DNA of 64,000 nucleotides from Rhizobiaceae bacterium. GTDB lineage: Bacteria > Pseudomonadota > Alphaproteobacteria > Rhizobiales > Rhizobiaceae. Position numbers and translations under genes: made by a program. The DNA lies in contig JAHBYZ010000014.1 in NCBI GenBank assembly GCA_019635695.1, positions 1 to 64,000 of the forward strand. Direction: 5' to 3'. The notes beneath the pieces were generated by a model. That model did no database searches. It was not told the DNA's origin and worked only from the letters and a program-made list of their open reading frames with translations. Shown in pieces: positions 7,841 through 17,537 of this stretch (its first letter is position 1; each line of letters begins with the position of its first letter).

Positions 7841-9465
7841 TGGCTGACTACGCCTTCGGGAGCGGTCTTGATGTCGAAGGCGGCGGCGATGAGCGCCTTG
7901 GTATAGTCCTCCCTCGGGTGACGGAAGATGGTCTCCGCCTCGCCTGCCTCAACCACCTTGCCGTTGCGCATGACAATCACCTTGCTGGCCAGCGCGCGCA
8001 CCACCTTCAGGTCGTGGCTGATGAACAGGTAGGCGAGCCGGTGTTTCGCCTGCAGGTTGCGCAGCAGGTCGACCACCTGTGCCTGCACGCTCATGTCCAG
8101 CGCCGAGGTCGGCTCGTCGAGCATGACGAAGCGCGGCTTCAGCACCATGGCGCGCGCGATCGCGATGCGCTGGCGCTGGCCGCCGGAGAACTCGTGCGGA
8201 TAGCGGAAGCGGGTGGACGGGTCGAGATTGACCTCGTTCAGCGCCTCTACCACGCGCGCGTCGCGCTGCGCGGCCGACAGACCCGGCTCGTGAATGGCCA
8301 GCCCTTCCGCGATGATCTCGCTGACCGACATGCGCGGGCTGAGCGAGCCGAACGGATCCTGGAACACGATCTGGATCTGGTTGCGCAGCGGCCGCATGCC
8401 CTTGAAGGACAGGCCCGAAATCTTCTTGCCGGCAAAATCGATCTCGCCCTGCGAGGAGATCATACGCGTCAACGCGAGCCCGAGCGTCGTCTTGCCCGAC
8501 CCGGACTCGCCGACCACGCCGATCGTGTCGCCCTCGCGCACCTCGATGTCCAGTCCGTCGACAGCCTTCACATGGTCGACCGTGCGGCGGAAGAAGCCGG
8601 CCTTGATCGGGAACCAGACCTTGATGTCCTTGCCCTTCATCACCGTCGGCGCTGCAGGGTCAGCCACGGGCGGTTTGCCCTTGGGTTCGGCAGCGAGCAA
8701 ATGGCGCGTGTATTCGTGCTGCGGATTGGCGAAGATGTCCGCCGTCGGGCCGGTCTCGACGATCCTGCCCTTGGTCATCACGCAGACCCGGTCGGCGATG
8801 CGGCGCACCACGCCGAGGTCGTGGGTGATGAAGAGCATGGACATGCCCTTCTTTGCCTTCAGCTTCGCCAGCAGTTCGAGGATCTGCGCCTGTACGGTCA
8901 CATCGAGCGCCGTGGTCGGCTCGTCGGCGATCAGCAGTTCGGGCTCGTTGGCGAGAGCCATGGCGATCATCACGCGTTGGCGTTGGCCGCCCGAAAGCTG
9001 GTGCGGATAGGCGCCGAGGCGCTTTTCCGGCTCGCGTATGCCCACTTCGTGCAAGAGCTCCAATGTGCGCTCGCGTCCAGCGCCGCGTCCAAGGCCCTGG
9101 TGCAGCGAAAGCACCTCGGCGATCTGCTGCTCGATCGTGTGCAGCGGGTTCAGCGAGGTCATCGGCTCCTGGAAGATCATGGTGATCTTGTTGCCGCGCA
9201 CCTTGCGCAGTGCGGCCTCGTCCAGCTTCAGCAGGTCCTGCCCCTCGAACATGATCGAGCCGGAGGGATGGCTGGCCGGTGGGTAAGGCAGCAGCTTCAA
9301 CACGGAAAGCGCCGAAACCGACTTGCCCGACCCGGACTCGCCGACCAGAGCGACCGTCTCGCCCTTGCCGATGTCGAAGGAGACATGGTCCACCGCGAGC
9401 GATTGGCGCCCACCCTGCGCGAAGGCGACGGAGAGGTCGCGGACCGAGAGCAGGGGAGAGGTCAT
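7837..9465 (-). CDS. yejF: Microcin C/oligopeptide-type ABC transporter, duplicated ATPase YejF
   Basis: This is the ATPase of the YejABEF importer, with both nucleotide-binding domains on one chain (542 residues). Domain 1 (about residues 5-255) has Walker A GESGSGKS, signature LSGGQRQRV and Walker [13 protein letters not shown]. Domain 2 (about 280-530) has [24 protein letters not shown] and [15 protein letters not shown] 9465 overlaps the yejE stop (ATGA). The frame stays open about 1.1 kb further upstream, opposite yejE, but that part is a shadow. Members of this family import microcin C in Escherichia coli and muropeptides in Agrobacterium, so peptidoglycan peptides are likely substrates. 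Confidence 0.95.
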   Translation of the reverse strand: MTSPLLSVRDLSVAFAQGGRQSLAVDHVSFDIGKGETVALVGESGSGKSVSALSVLKLLPYPPASHPSGSIMFEGQDLLKLDEAALRKVRGNKITMIFQEPMTSLNPLHTIEQQIAEVLSLHQGLGRGAGRERTLELLHEVGIREPEKRLGAYPHQLSGGQRQRVMIAMALANEPELLIADEPTTALDVTVQAQILELLAKLKAKKGMSMLFITHDLGVVRRIADRVCVMTKGRIVETGPTADIFANPQHEYTRHLLAAEPKGKPPVADPAAPTVMKGKDIKVWFPIKAGFFRRTVDHVKAVDGLDIEVREGDTIGVVGESGSGKTTLGLALTRMISSQGEIDFAGKKISGLSFKGMRPLRNQIQIVFQDPFGSLSPRMSVSEIIAEGLAIHEPGLSAAQRDARVVEALNEVNLDPSTRFRYPHEFSGGQRQRIAIARAMVLKPRFVMLDEPTSALDMSVQAQVVDLLRNLQAKHRLAYLFISHDLKVVRALASKVIVMRNGKVVEAGEAETIFRHPREDYTKALIAAAFDIKTAPEGVVSQ

Positions 9466-10625
9466 CTGAAGGTCTTCCGCGGATCGAACGCATCGCGCGT
9501 CGCTTCGCCGATGAAGATCAGCAGCGACAGCATGATCGACAGCGTCAGGAAGCCGGTGATGCCGAGCCAGGGAGCGTTGAGGTTGCGTTGGCCTTGCCGC
9601 AGCAGCTCGCCGAGCGAGGCCGAGCCGGGCGGCAGGCCGAAGCCGAGGAAATCGAGCGAGGTGAGCGTGGTGATCGAGCCGTTGAGGATGAAGGGCAGGA
9701 AGGTCAGCGTTGCCACCATCGCGTTGGGCAGCAGGTGGCGGAACATGATCGTGCGGTTGGGCACGCCGAGCGCGCGCGCCGCGTTGACGTATTCGAAGTT
9801 GCGGGCACGCAGGAACTCGGCGCGCACGACGCCGACGAAAGCCACCCACGAGAACAGCAGCATGATGCCGAGCAGGATGAAGAAGCCCGGCGGCAGCACG
9901 GCCGCGATGATGAGGATCAGGTAGAGCACCGGGATCGATGACCAGATCTCGATCACCCGCTGGAAGATCAGGTCGGTCCAGCCGCCGAAATAGCCCTGCA
10001 CGGCACCCGCCGACACGCCGATCAGGGCCGACGCGGCGGTGAGGATCAGCCCGAACAGCACCGAGATACGGAAGCCGTAGATGATGCGGGCCAGCACGTC
10101 CCGCGCCTGGTCGTCGGTTCCGAGCCAGTTCCAGTTGCCGACCGTGCAGTTGGCGTCGCCCGCGCCGCCCGGATAGCGGCTGCAGCGCGTCTCGATGTCG
10201 TAGAGCCACGACGGCTTGGCGGGTGCCGCGACAGGTATCTCGTTGTTGACGGTGCGATAGGAGTAGCGGATCGGCGGCCAGACCATCCAGCCGTTGGCCT
10301 CGATCTCGTCCTGGATGAACGGGTCGCGGTAATCGGTGACTGCAAGGAAGCCGCCGAACTTTTCTTCCGGGTAGTCCACGACCACCGGGAACAGCAACTC
10401 GCCCTTGTAGGAGGCGATTATCGGCTTGTCGTTGGCGATGAACTCCGCGCCGAGCGAGAGGACGAACAGGACGAGGAAGATCCACAGCGACCAGTAGCCG
10501 CGCCGGTTCGCCTTGAAGTTGGCCCAGCGCCTCTGGTTGAGCGGCGACAGCCACGCGCGCGGGGCGGCCTCGCGCACTTCTTGGACCTGCGCGTTGATCT
10601 GCCCATCGGCTGGCATGTCGCTCAC
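9462..10625 (-). CDS. yejE: YejE-type ABC transporter inner-membrane permease
   Basis: This is the second permease of the YejABEF importer, in the DppC/OppC superfamily, 387 residues. It has an N-terminal cytoplasmic tail and a first membrane helix (about 46-64). A large periplasmic insert of roughly 110 residues is characteristic of YejE. A BPD_transp_1 core with five further helices follows and contains the EAA-like loop [21 protein letters not shown] chose GTG 10625 because GGAGG lies about 8 bases upstream and the GTGA overlap with yejB matches the other junctions of the operon; an ATG three codons in is less well placed. It overlaps yejF by four bases. Confidence 0.95.
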   Translation of the reverse strand: MSDMPADGQINAQVQEVREAAPRAWLSPLNQRRWANFKANRRGYWSLWIFLVLFVLSLGAEFIANDKPIIASYKGELLFPVVVDYPEEKFGGFLAVTDYRDPFIQDEIEANGWMVWPPIRYSYRTVNNEIPVAAPAKPSWLYDIETRCSRYPGGAGDANCTVGNWNWLGTDDQARDVLARIIYGFRISVLFGLILTAASALIGVSAGAVQGYFGGWTDLIFQRVIEIWSSIPVLYLILIIAAVLPPGFFILLGIMLLFSWVAFVGVVRAEFLRARNFEYVNAARALGVPNRTIMFRHLLPNAMVATLTFLPFILNGSITTLTSLDFLGFGLPPGSASLGELLRQGQRNLNAPWLGITGFLTLSIMLSLLIFIGEATRDAFDPRKTFR

Positions 10626-11713
10626 ACGTCCCTCCGGTCGAAGTCGATGCGGGGGTCGATCCAGGTGTAGATCAGGTCGGACAGCAGCGCGACGAACAGG
10701 CCGATCAGCGAGAAGATGTAGAGCGTGGCGAAGACGACCGCGTAGTCGCGGTCGAGCACCGAGCGGAAGCCGAGCAGGCCGAGCCCGTCGAGGGAGAAGA
10801 TGTTTTCGATCAGCAGCGAGCCGGTGAAGAAGGCCGAGATGAACGCGCCCGGGAAGCCGGCGATGATGATGAGCATCGCATTGCGGAAGACGTGTCCGTA
10901 GAGCACCTGCCGCTCAGCCAGCCCCTTGGCGCGCGCCGTGACGACATACTGCTTGCGGATTTCCTCAAGGAACGAGTTCTTGGTCAAAAGCGTCGTGGTG
11001 GCAAAAGCCGACAGCACCATCGCGGTCAGCGGCAGCGCGAGGTGCCAGAAATAGTCGAGGATCTTCGCCGGCCACGAGAGCTGGTCGAAATTCTCCGAGG
11101 TCAGCCCGCGCAGCGGGAACCAGTCGAAGAAAGACCCGCCGGCGAAGAACACCATCAGCATGATGGCGAACAGGAAGCTCGGGATCGCATAGCCGATGAT
11201 GACGATGCCCGATGTCCAAACGTCGAAGGCGGACCCGTCCTTCACCGCCTTGCGGATGCCGAGCGGAATGGAAATCAGGTAGGACAGCAGCGTCAACCAT
11301 AGCCCGAGCGAGATCGACACCGGCATCTTCTCGATGATGAGGTCGATGACCGAGATGTCGCGGAAATAGCTGTCGCCGAAATCGAACCGGGCATAGTTCC
11401 AGATCATCAGGAAGAAGCGCTCGACCGGCGGCTTGTCGAAGCCGAACTGCTTTTCGAGCTGGGCGATGAACTCCGGGTCGAGGCCCTGCGCGCCGCGGTA
11501 GTTCGAGCCGCCGCCCTCCTGGAATTCCTGCGAACCGGCGTCGGCGCCGCCGCCTGAGATGCGGTCGAGCGCGCCGCCGTCGCCGGCCAGCCGGGCGATC
11601 ACCTGCTCGACCGGTCCGCCCGGCGCGAACTGGATGACGATGAAGGATACGGCCATGATCCCGAACAGGGTCGGGATCATCAGCAGCAGGCGACGGAGGA
11701 TGTAGGCTGCCAT
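10622..11713 (-). CDS. yejB: YejB-type ABC transporter inner-membrane permease
   Basis: This is the first permease of the YejABEF importer, in the DppB/OppB superfamily, 363 residues. It opens with [20 protein letters not shown], the standard DppB-type first helix. A long periplasmic loop follows (about residues 30-115) with a Gly/Ser-rich insertion near [10 protein letters not shown], then five membrane helices with the EAA loop [20 protein letters not shown]. It starts 42 bases after the yejA2 stop and overlaps yejE by four bases. Length and layout are normal. Confidence 0.95.
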   Translation of the reverse strand: MAAYILRRLLLMIPTLFGIMAVSFIVIQFAPGGPVEQVIARLAGDGGALDRISGGGADAGSQEFQEGGGSNYRGAQGLDPEFIAQLEKQFGFDKPPVERFFLMIWNYARFDFGDSYFRDISVIDLIIEKMPVSISLGLWLTLLSYLISIPLGIRKAVKDGSAFDVWTSGIVIIGYAIPSFLFAIMLMVFFAGGSFFDWFPLRGLTSENFDQLSWPAKILDYFWHLALPLTAMVLSAFATTTLLTKNSFLEEIRKQYVVTARAKGLAERQVLYGHVFRNAMLIIIAGFPGAFISAFFTGSLLIENIFSLDGLGLLGFRSVLDRDYAVVFATLYIFSLIGLFVALLSDLIYTWIDPRIDFDRRDV

Positions 11714-11755
11714 CAGGTGCTCATTGCCTGAAAAAGGCGGGAGGTCCGTCTGACA

Positions 11756-13633
11756 CTAGGCTTTGCCAATCGCCTTCGCCTTCTCTTCGTCGCGCCACCA
11801 CAGCGATTCCACCGGGAAGCCGTAGTCGGGCTTCGGCTCCCTGAAGCCGAACATGTCCCAGTAGGCGGCCTTGTGAGTCGCCGCGAACCAGTTTGGAATC
11901 CAGTCGCGCCTTGCGCGCAAGACCCGATCGAGCGCGCGGATCGCGGTCACAAGCTCGGCGCGAGTTTCGGCCTTGCCGGCGATCTCGATCAGCTCGTCTA
12001 CAGCGGTGCTCTTGGTGCCCGGATAATTGCGAGAAGATCCCACGTCCGCCGCATCCGACCCAAAACTGTTGTTGAGCTGGGAGCGGGTTGGCGTGCCGGT
12101 GAAGGACTGCGCCATGCCGACCATGTCGTAGTCGAAGTCGACCTGCCGCGCCTGATACTGCGCCGGGTCTACCACGCGGATCGAGGCGTCAATGCCGACT
12201 GCCTTCATGTTCTCCACGAAGGGCGAATAGACGCGAACGAACACCTCGTCCTGCGCCAGCAACTCGAGCTTGAAGGTCTCACCCTTGTCGTTCTTTAGCA
12301 GGCCGCCGTCGGGCTTCCAGCCAAGTTCGCCGAACAATTCGCGGGCGCGGCGGAACAGGGTACGGTCGCGCCCCGAGCCGTCGGAAACAGGCATCTTCAC
12401 GGCTTCGCCGAAGGCTTCCGCCGGAATGTCGGCGCGCAGCGGCTCCAGCAGCGCCAGTTCCTCGGGTGAAGGCATGCCCTCCGCCTTGAACTCCGATTTC
12501 TCGAAGCAGGACTCGGCCCGCTCGTAGGCGTCGTAGAACAGGTTGCGGTTCGACCACTGGAAGTCGAAGCAGAGGTTGATCGCCTCACGTACGCGCGGGT
12601 CGCGGAAACGTTCGCGCCTCTGGTTGACCGCCCACGCCTGCATGGAAGGCCGCAATTCTCCAGGAAACTCGCGCTTGACGACCTTGTTCTCCCGCAGAGC
12701 GGGGAAGTCGTATTCCGTCGCCCACACGCGGGCGGTGAATTCCTGGCGGAACAGGATGTCGCCCTTCTTGAAAGCTTCGAACCCGGCCTGCCGCTCGCGG
12801 TAGAACTCGACGCGGATGATCTGGAAGTGGTTGAGCCCGCGGTTCACCGCGAGGTCCTTGCCCCAGTAGTCGGTCACCTTCTCGTATTCGACGTAGTTTC
12901 CCGCCGAGTAGCGCCCGACCTTGTAGGCGCCGTTGCCGAGCGGCGCGTTCAGCTGCGATCCGTCGAACGGGTTGGCCTCGAACCATGCCTTCGACAGGAC
13001 GGGATAGCCGGCTACGGTGAAGACGGTGGTGGACGACTGCTTGCCGCTGAAGGTCACGCGGAAATCCTGCCCGTCGGCGACGGCCTCCACCATCTCGGCG
13101 AGCGGCAGCTGAAGCTGCGGATGGCCCTTTTCCTTGAGGGTATTGAAGGTGAAGGTGGCGTCCTCAGCCGTCACCGGCGTGCCGTCGTGAAATCGTGCCT
13201 CGGGGCGGATGCGGAAGGTGAACGAGTTGCGGTCTCCCGAGATGGTGATCGTCTCGGCGAGCAGGCCGTAGAGCGAGTCCGGCTCGTCCAGAGAGCCGGT
13301 CATCAGCGTATCGTGGGTAAGTTCCACGCGCGGCGGCGCATCGCCGCGCGGCACCCAGGTGTTCAGCGTGTTGAAGGACAGCGGCGACTGGTTGAAGAAC
13401 CAGTTGGGCACGCTGAAGTTGAAGGTGCCGCCCTGAGGCGCGTCAGGCGAGGCGTAGTCGAAATGCGTGAAGTCCGGGCCGTATTTCAGGTCGCCGAAGG
13501 TCGAGATGCCGTAGAGCGGCTTGCCGGTTTCCGGTGCGGCGAAGGCGCGGCCCGACGGCAGCAGCGGCAGCGCCGCCGCCGCCGCGCCATAGGCCATGAA
13601 TCGGCGGCGCGTGAAATGCGCCCGGATGGTCAA
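11756..13633 (-). CDS. yejA: Periplasmic solute-binding protein, YejA family, second copy (Tat signal)
   Basis: This is a family 5 extracellular binding protein for the Yej importer, 625 residues, a normal length. The N-terminus has a twin-arginine signal (TRRRFMAYG, then a weakly hydrophobic Ala-rich stretch ending GRAFAA), which points to Tat export. SBP_bac_5 hallmarks follow, such as FNFSVPNWFFNQSP and VREAINLCFDFQWSNRNLFY. The start is TTG 13633: GGGAGG lies 5 bases upstream, the TTGA overlaps the stop of the first yejA, and it is the only start that keeps the twin arginines. It differs from its neighbour in signal type and probably in ligand range. Confidence 0.92.
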   Translation of the reverse strand: MTIRAHFTRRRFMAYGAAAAALPLLPSGRAFAAPETGKPLYGISTFGDLKYGPDFTHFDYASPDAPQGGTFNFSVPNWFFNQSPLSFNTLNTWVPRGDAPPRVELTHDTLMTGSLDEPDSLYGLLAETITISGDRNSFTFRIRPEARFHDGTPVTAEDATFTFNTLKEKGHPQLQLPLAEMVEAVADGQDFRVTFSGKQSSTTVFTVAGYPVLSKAWFEANPFDGSQLNAPLGNGAYKVGRYSAGNYVEYEKVTDYWGKDLAVNRGLNHFQIIRVEFYRERQAGFEAFKKGDILFRQEFTARVWATEYDFPALRENKVVKREFPGELRPSMQAWAVNQRRERFRDPRVREAINLCFDFQWSNRNLFYDAYERAESCFEKSEFKAEGMPSPEELALLEPLRADIPAEAFGEAVKMPVSDGSGRDRTLFRRARELFGELGWKPDGGLLKNDKGETFKLELLAQDEVFVRVYSPFVENMKAVGIDASIRVVDPAQYQARQVDFDYDMVGMAQSFTGTPTRSQLNNSFGSDAADVGSSRNYPGTKSTAVDELIEIAGKAETRAELVTAIRALDRVLRARRDWIPNWFAATHKAAYWDMFGFREPKPDYGFPVESLWWRDEEKAKAIGKA

Positions 13634-15519
13634 TTCGACCTCCCGTATTTCCGGTTCAGCGCGGCTTCCTTGTCGACGTCGATCCACCAGGAATCGATGT
13701 CGACGCCGATATAGCTCGGCTGTTCCGGCGGGATGCCGAACTTGTCCCAGTAGGCCAGCCGCAGCGTCGGCGCATGCCAGTGCGGTACGATGTAGTAGCC
13801 CCACATCAGCACACGATCGAGCGCGTGCGTGGCGGCGATCAGGTCTTCGCGGTCGGAGGCGAAGATCACCCGCTCGACGAGCTTGTCGATCACGGGATCC
13901 TTGATGCCGGAGTAGTTTCGGGAATCCGGTTGGTCGGCCGCGGTGGAGGAGAAGAAGTCGCGCTGCTCGTTGCCGGGTGACAGTGACTGCGCCATCACCG
14001 CCGTGATGGTGTCGTAGTCGAAGCTGCGCACGCGGTTGACGTATTGTGAGGCATCCACGATGCGGATGGTCGACTTGATGCCGATGCGCGCCAGATTGTC
14101 GATGAACGGCTTCATCACTCGCTCGTCGGTCGGGTCGTCGCCGAGGAATTCGATGGTGAAGGGCTGGCCGCTCTGCACGTTGACGAGGCTGCCGCCGCGA
14201 CTCTCCCAGCCGGCCTCGCGCAGCAGCTGCACGGCCTTCTGCAGGTTGGTGCGGGTCGCCTGCGGCGTATCGTAGACCGGCAGCTTGAACTCGGTGGTGA
14301 ACACCTCGTCGGGCACCTGGCCGCGGAACTCTTCGAGGATTTCCAGTTCCTTGCCCTGCGGCAGGCCCGAATGCGCCAGCTCTCCGCCCTCGAAATAGGA
14401 ATCGGTGCGCGCATAGGCGTCGTAGAACAGCGTGCGGTTCATCGACTCGAAGTCGAACGCCCAGGTCAGCGCCTCGCGCACGCGACGGTCCTGGAACTGC
14501 GGCTTGCGCATGTTGAGGACGAAGCCCTGCATGGGCTGGCCCGACGTATCGGCGAATTCCTGCTTCTTGACGTCGCCCGCCTTGAAGGCCGGGAAGTCGT
14601 AGCCGGTGGCCCAGCGCGCCGCGCGGTTCTCGCCGCGGTAGTCCTGGAAGCCGCCCTTGGTGAAGGCCTGCCAGGCCGCGTTGTCGTCCTGGAAATAGGT
14701 GAACTTGCGGAAGTCGAAATTGCCGCGGCCAACGTTTACCGGCAGGTCCGCCCCCCAATAGTCCTTGACCCGCTCCCAGACGATCTCGGCACCCGGCTTG
14801 AAGCTGGCGACCTTCCATGCGCCGGAGCCGAGCGGCGGTTCCAGCGTCGGCGCGCTGATGTCGCGCTTGTTGCCCTTGGTGTCGGTGCCTTCCCACCAGT
14901 GCTTCGGCAGAACGGCCAGGTCGCCGATGATGTGCGGCAGTTCGCGGTTGCCCTTCTGGTCGAAGCGGAACTCGACCTCGCGCTCACCGACCGCCACGGC
15001 TTCCGTCACGTTGGCGTAGTAGCGGTTGTACATCTGGCTGAGTTGCTTGAGCTTCTGGAACGACCAGATGACGTCCTCCGCCGTGATCGGCGTGCCGTCC
15101 TGGAATTTCGCATTGGGATTCAGCCGGTACGTGACCGACGAATAGTCGGCCGGATATTTGAGCGCCTCGGCGATCAGCGGATAGCTGGTCGAGGGCTCCG
15201 CGATCGACTGCTGCATCAGCGTGTCGTAGGCGAGCCCGCCGGTGAACTGCACGAGACCGGCGGCGGCCGTGCCGCGCACGATGAACGGATTGAAGCTGTC
15301 AAAGGTGCCGGTGGCGATGAGATTGACCGTCCCGCCTTTCGGGGCCCCCGGATTGACGTGCGCGTAGCGCTCGAACGGCTTGAAGTCGGCATCCGGGTCG
15401 ATCAGCGAGTGGCTGGTGCGCCACTCGTCGGCAGCAGCCAGCGCCGGCGCCAGTAGCAGCGCCACCGCTGCTGCCAGCGCGCCCGCGAGCAGGGGGGTCT
15501 TGAACGGCCGCTCGAGCAT
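13630..15519 (-). CDS. yejA: Periplasmic solute-binding protein, YejA family, first copy (Sec signal)
   Basis: This is the first gene of the yej operon, 629 residues, an SBP_bac_5 protein of the YejA subgroup. The N-terminus MLERPFKTPLLAGALAAA followed by LLLAPALAAADEW is a Sec signal with an A-x-A cleavage site near residue 29. The family pattern is clear in TVNLIATGTFDSFNPFIVRG and VREALTWAFDFESMNRTLFY. I chose ATG 15519 because GAGGT precedes it by 6 bases; an upstream frame extension has no ribosome site. It is a paralogue of the next gene, so two receptors serve one permease. In Agrobacterium the related receptor YepA binds muropeptides; which copy here would correspond cannot be told. 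Confidence 0.94.
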   Translation of the reverse strand: MLERPFKTPLLAGALAAAVALLLAPALAAADEWRTSHSLIDPDADFKPFERYAHVNPGAPKGGTVNLIATGTFDSFNPFIVRGTAAAGLVQFTGGLAYDTLMQQSIAEPSTSYPLIAEALKYPADYSSVTYRLNPNAKFQDGTPITAEDVIWSFQKLKQLSQMYNRYYANVTEAVAVGEREVEFRFDQKGNRELPHIIGDLAVLPKHWWEGTDTKGNKRDISAPTLEPPLGSGAWKVASFKPGAEIVWERVKDYWGADLPVNVGRGNFDFRKFTYFQDDNAAWQAFTKGGFQDYRGENRAARWATGYDFPAFKAGDVKKQEFADTSGQPMQGFVLNMRKPQFQDRRVREALTWAFDFESMNRTLFYDAYARTDSYFEGGELAHSGLPQGKELEILEEFRGQVPDEVFTTEFKLPVYDTPQATRTNLQKAVQLLREAGWESRGGSLVNVQSGQPFTIEFLGDDPTDERVMKPFIDNLARIGIKSTIRIVDASQYVNRVRSFDYDTITAVMAQSLSPGNEQRDFFSSTAADQPDSRNYSGIKDPVIDKLVERVIFASDREDLIAATHALDRVLMWGYYIVPHWHAPTLRLAYWDKFGIPPEQPSYIGVDIDSWWIDVDKEAALNRKYGRSN

Positions 15520-15627
15520 GTCGCACCTCGCTGGACTAAGCATGTGGAAGGCTAAGTTAGACCAGTGCATTCCGAATGAAAGCCGGCTGCAGCGCAAAAT
15601 CGCGCTATCGCGGCCCTCGGCGCAAAG

Positions 15628-15655
15628 AAAAAGCCGGGCTGAACCCGGCTTTTTT
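15628..15655 (-). terminator. Rho-independent terminator of cycM
   Basis: AAAAAGCCGGG and CCCGGCTTTTT form an 11-base-pair stem around CTGAA. Read on the minus strand the hairpin is followed by TTTCTTTG. It lies 36-63 bases after the cycM stop and ahead of the yej operon, separating the two transcription units. Confidence 0.85.
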
Positions 15656-15690
15656 GCGAAACAGCGATGACGATCGCGTTATTGGGCAAA

Positions 15691-16302
15691 TCAAGGCTGC
15701 GCTGGCTTTGCACCGCCTTCGGCAGGAGCCTCGGCAGACTCGGTCGCGGCAGGAACTTCAGGCAGCGGCGCCGGATTGTCCGACAGCGTCCGCAGGTAGG
15801 CAATCAGGTTCGCCTCTTCCTTGCGGTTCTTGATGCCGCCGAAAGCCATGGCGGTGCCGCTGACATAGGCGCGCGGTGCGACGAGGAAGCCCGACAGGTG
15901 CTCGTAGTCCCACACCTTGCCGCCTTCGGCGAATGCCTTCATGCCGCCCGAATAGGAAAAGCCTTCATGCGAGGCGACCGGGCGGTTGACGATATTCCAC
16001 AGGTTGGGGCCAACCTTGTTGGCGCCGTCCTTGTCGCCGGTGTGGCAGGCGCCGCACTTGCGGAACACGGTCTGGCCGGCCGTCGGGTCGGCGGACGCCA
16101 GCAGCACGGCGATCGGCTCCTCCGCCGCCTCTGCCCCTGGACCGGCGCCGCCTTCGGCCGGCTCCGCGGCCACGACGTTGTAGCCGGGCTTCTCGGGGTG
16201 ATGCGCGGCAAACAGGCTGTCGGCGACGAGGGTAACGGAGAACATCACGAAGACGGTGGCAAGCAGGCCGCCGATGATCTTGTTGATTTCAAACGAATCC
16301 AT
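15691..16302 (-). CDS. cycM: Membrane-anchored c-type cytochrome, CycM-like
   Basis: This is a class I cytochrome c tethered to the outer face of the inner membrane; CycM carries electrons to aa3-type terminal oxidases in rhizobia. The 203-residue protein has an uncleaved N-terminal helix (about residues 8-30), an Ala/Glu/Pro-rich linker, then a heme domain. It shows the heme motif CGACH (about residue 84), PNLW, and a distal Met in GTAMAFGG. The C-terminus is an Ala/Pro/Glu-rich tail. It starts at ATG 16302 and is divergent from pheA, an arrangement common in Rhizobiales. A terminator follows at 15628-15655. Confidence 0.9.
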   Translation of the reverse strand: MDSFEINKIIGGLLATVFVMFSVTLVADSLFAAHHPEKPGYNVVAAEPAEGGAGPGAEAAEEPIAVLLASADPTAGQTVFRKCGACHTGDKDGANKVGPNLWNIVNRPVASHEGFSYSGGMKAFAEGGKVWDYEHLSGFLVAPRAYVSGTAMAFGGIKNRKEEANLIAYLRTLSDNPAPLPEVPAATESAEAPAEGGAKPAQP

Positions 16303-16619
16303 GTTCCCCGACGTTCCCTGGCTTTGCCCCCGCGCGCAAGCGCGGCCCTGGCTGGAGCGCGAGGCCGGTCACACGATCCGACCCCTGAAAATCGGGCGGA
16401 AACTAGGTCTTTTGCTTTGCCCTTGCAACACATATAAGGGCTGCGCCGAGTGAGACGTTTTGCCACCCGGCGCGGGTTTTCGAGGGGATGTGCCGGTGAC
16501 GGCCAGGGATCGCCAGCGCGAACTGTTTAGACCGGCCGCCGGAGCCGCCTGAGGGCGGCCGCGGCGGCCTGCGCGCATGCGCCGATCACCCGAAGAGCCA
16601 ACCAAGACAAGCTATTTCC
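16303..16619. promoter_or_regulatory. Divergent intergenic region cycM/pheA with candidate promoters and hairpin
   Basis: This is a 317-base gap with no recognisable gene. On the minus strand TTGCAA (16422-16427 read in reverse) and TAGTTT, 17 bases apart, could drive cycM. On the plus strand an AT-rich patch CATATAAGG at 16431-16439 could serve pheA, but no clean -35 fits. A perfect 8-base-pair hairpin, CGGCCGCC (16533-16540) and GGCGGCCG (16554-16561), follows a 26-codon GTG-started frame ending at 16530. It looks a little like an attenuator but lacks Phe codon runs and a U-tract. All promoter calls are by eye. Confidence 0.35.
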
Positions 16620-17477
16620 ATGACGACGAACAAGATTGCCTTCCAGGGCGAGCCCGGAGCCAATTCCGACACCGCCAGCCGAAACGTCTACCCGCAGATG
16701 GAGCCGCTTGCCTGCGCGTCCTTCGAGGACGCATTCAACGCGGTCGAGACGGGCAAGGCGGACCTCGCGATGATCCCCATCGAGAACACGATCGCGGGCC
16801 GTGTTGCAGATATCCACCACCTTCTGCCCGAATCGAAACTCCACATCGTCGGCGAGTATTTCCTGCCGATCCGCTTCGACCTGATGGTGCTGCCCGGCGT
16901 GACCTTGGCCGAGATCAAGGAGGCCCATACCCACATCCACGGCATCGGCCAGTGCCGAAAATACATCCGAAAGAATCGCTGGAAGCCGGTGGTCGCGGCC
17001 GATACTGCCGGCGCCGCGCGCTTCATCAGGGACGAGGGCAACCGCAGCCTGGCAGCGCTCGCGCCGCCGCTGGCCGCGCAGCTTTACGGCCTCGACGTGC
17101 TCGACACGGACGTCCAGGACGCCGACAACAACGTCACCCGCTTCGTCGTGCTGTCGAAGGACAAGGCCTGGGCTCCGCGTCCGTCGCCGGCGCGGCGCAT
17201 GATGACCACCTTCGTGTTCCGCGTGCACAATATCCCGGCCGCGCTCTACAAGGCGATGGGCGGCTTCGCCACCAACGGCGTCAACATGACGAAACTGGAA
17301 AGCTACCAGCTCGGCGGCACCTTCTTCGCCACGCAGTTCTATGCCGACATCGAAGGCCATCCCGAAGATCCCAACGTTGCGCAGGCGCTGAAGGAGCTCA
17401 ACTTCTTCTCGCGCGAGGTGCGTATCCTCGGGGTCTATGAGGGACACCCGTTCCGCGACCAGGTGCCGGCGGAATAG
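16620..17477 (+). CDS. pheA: Prephenate dehydratase with C-terminal ACT domain
   Basis: It converts prephenate to phenylpyruvate in phenylalanine synthesis, in the cytoplasm. The 285-residue protein is monofunctional, with no chorismate mutase domain. The PDT domain covers about residues 5-180, with the catalytic TRF motif in NNVTRFVVL and PIENTIAGRV near residue 56. The regulatory ACT domain covers about 198-275, with NIPAALYKAMGGF and KLESY in place of the usual GALV and ESRP motifs, so Phe feedback inhibition is likely but the motifs are divergent. The start is ATG 16620. In many Rhizobiales kdsB sits between cycM and pheA; it is absent here. Confidence 0.95.
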   Translation: MTTNKIAFQGEPGANSDTASRNVYPQMEPLACASFEDAFNAVETGKADLAMIPIENTIAGRVADIHHLLPESKLHIVGEYFLPIRFDLMVLPGVTLAEIKEAHTHIHGIGQCRKYIRKNRWKPVVAADTAGAARFIRDEGNRSLAALAPPLAAQLYGLDVLDTDVQDADNNVTRFVVLSKDKAWAPRPSPARRMMTTFVFRVHNIPAALYKAMGGFATNGVNMTKLESYQLGGTFFATQFYADIEGHPEDPNVAQALKELNFFSREVRILGVYEGHPFRDQVPAE

Positions 17478-17537
17478 AGGAACTCCAAAGATGCGGGCCG
17501 GCTGCATTTCGGCCCGCAATGCCTTAACATCGCGCTC

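Noticed and set aside
7837-10554. Apparent 905-residue fusion ending in YejF
   Set aside because: The first 363 residues lie out of frame over yejE and are Arg/Pro-rich. The real start at 9465 overlaps the yejE stop and has homology from its first residues.
11756-14896. Apparent 1046-residue binding-protein fusion
   Set aside because: The N-terminal 421 residues are a shadow of the first yejA gene; the real protein starts at TTG 13633.
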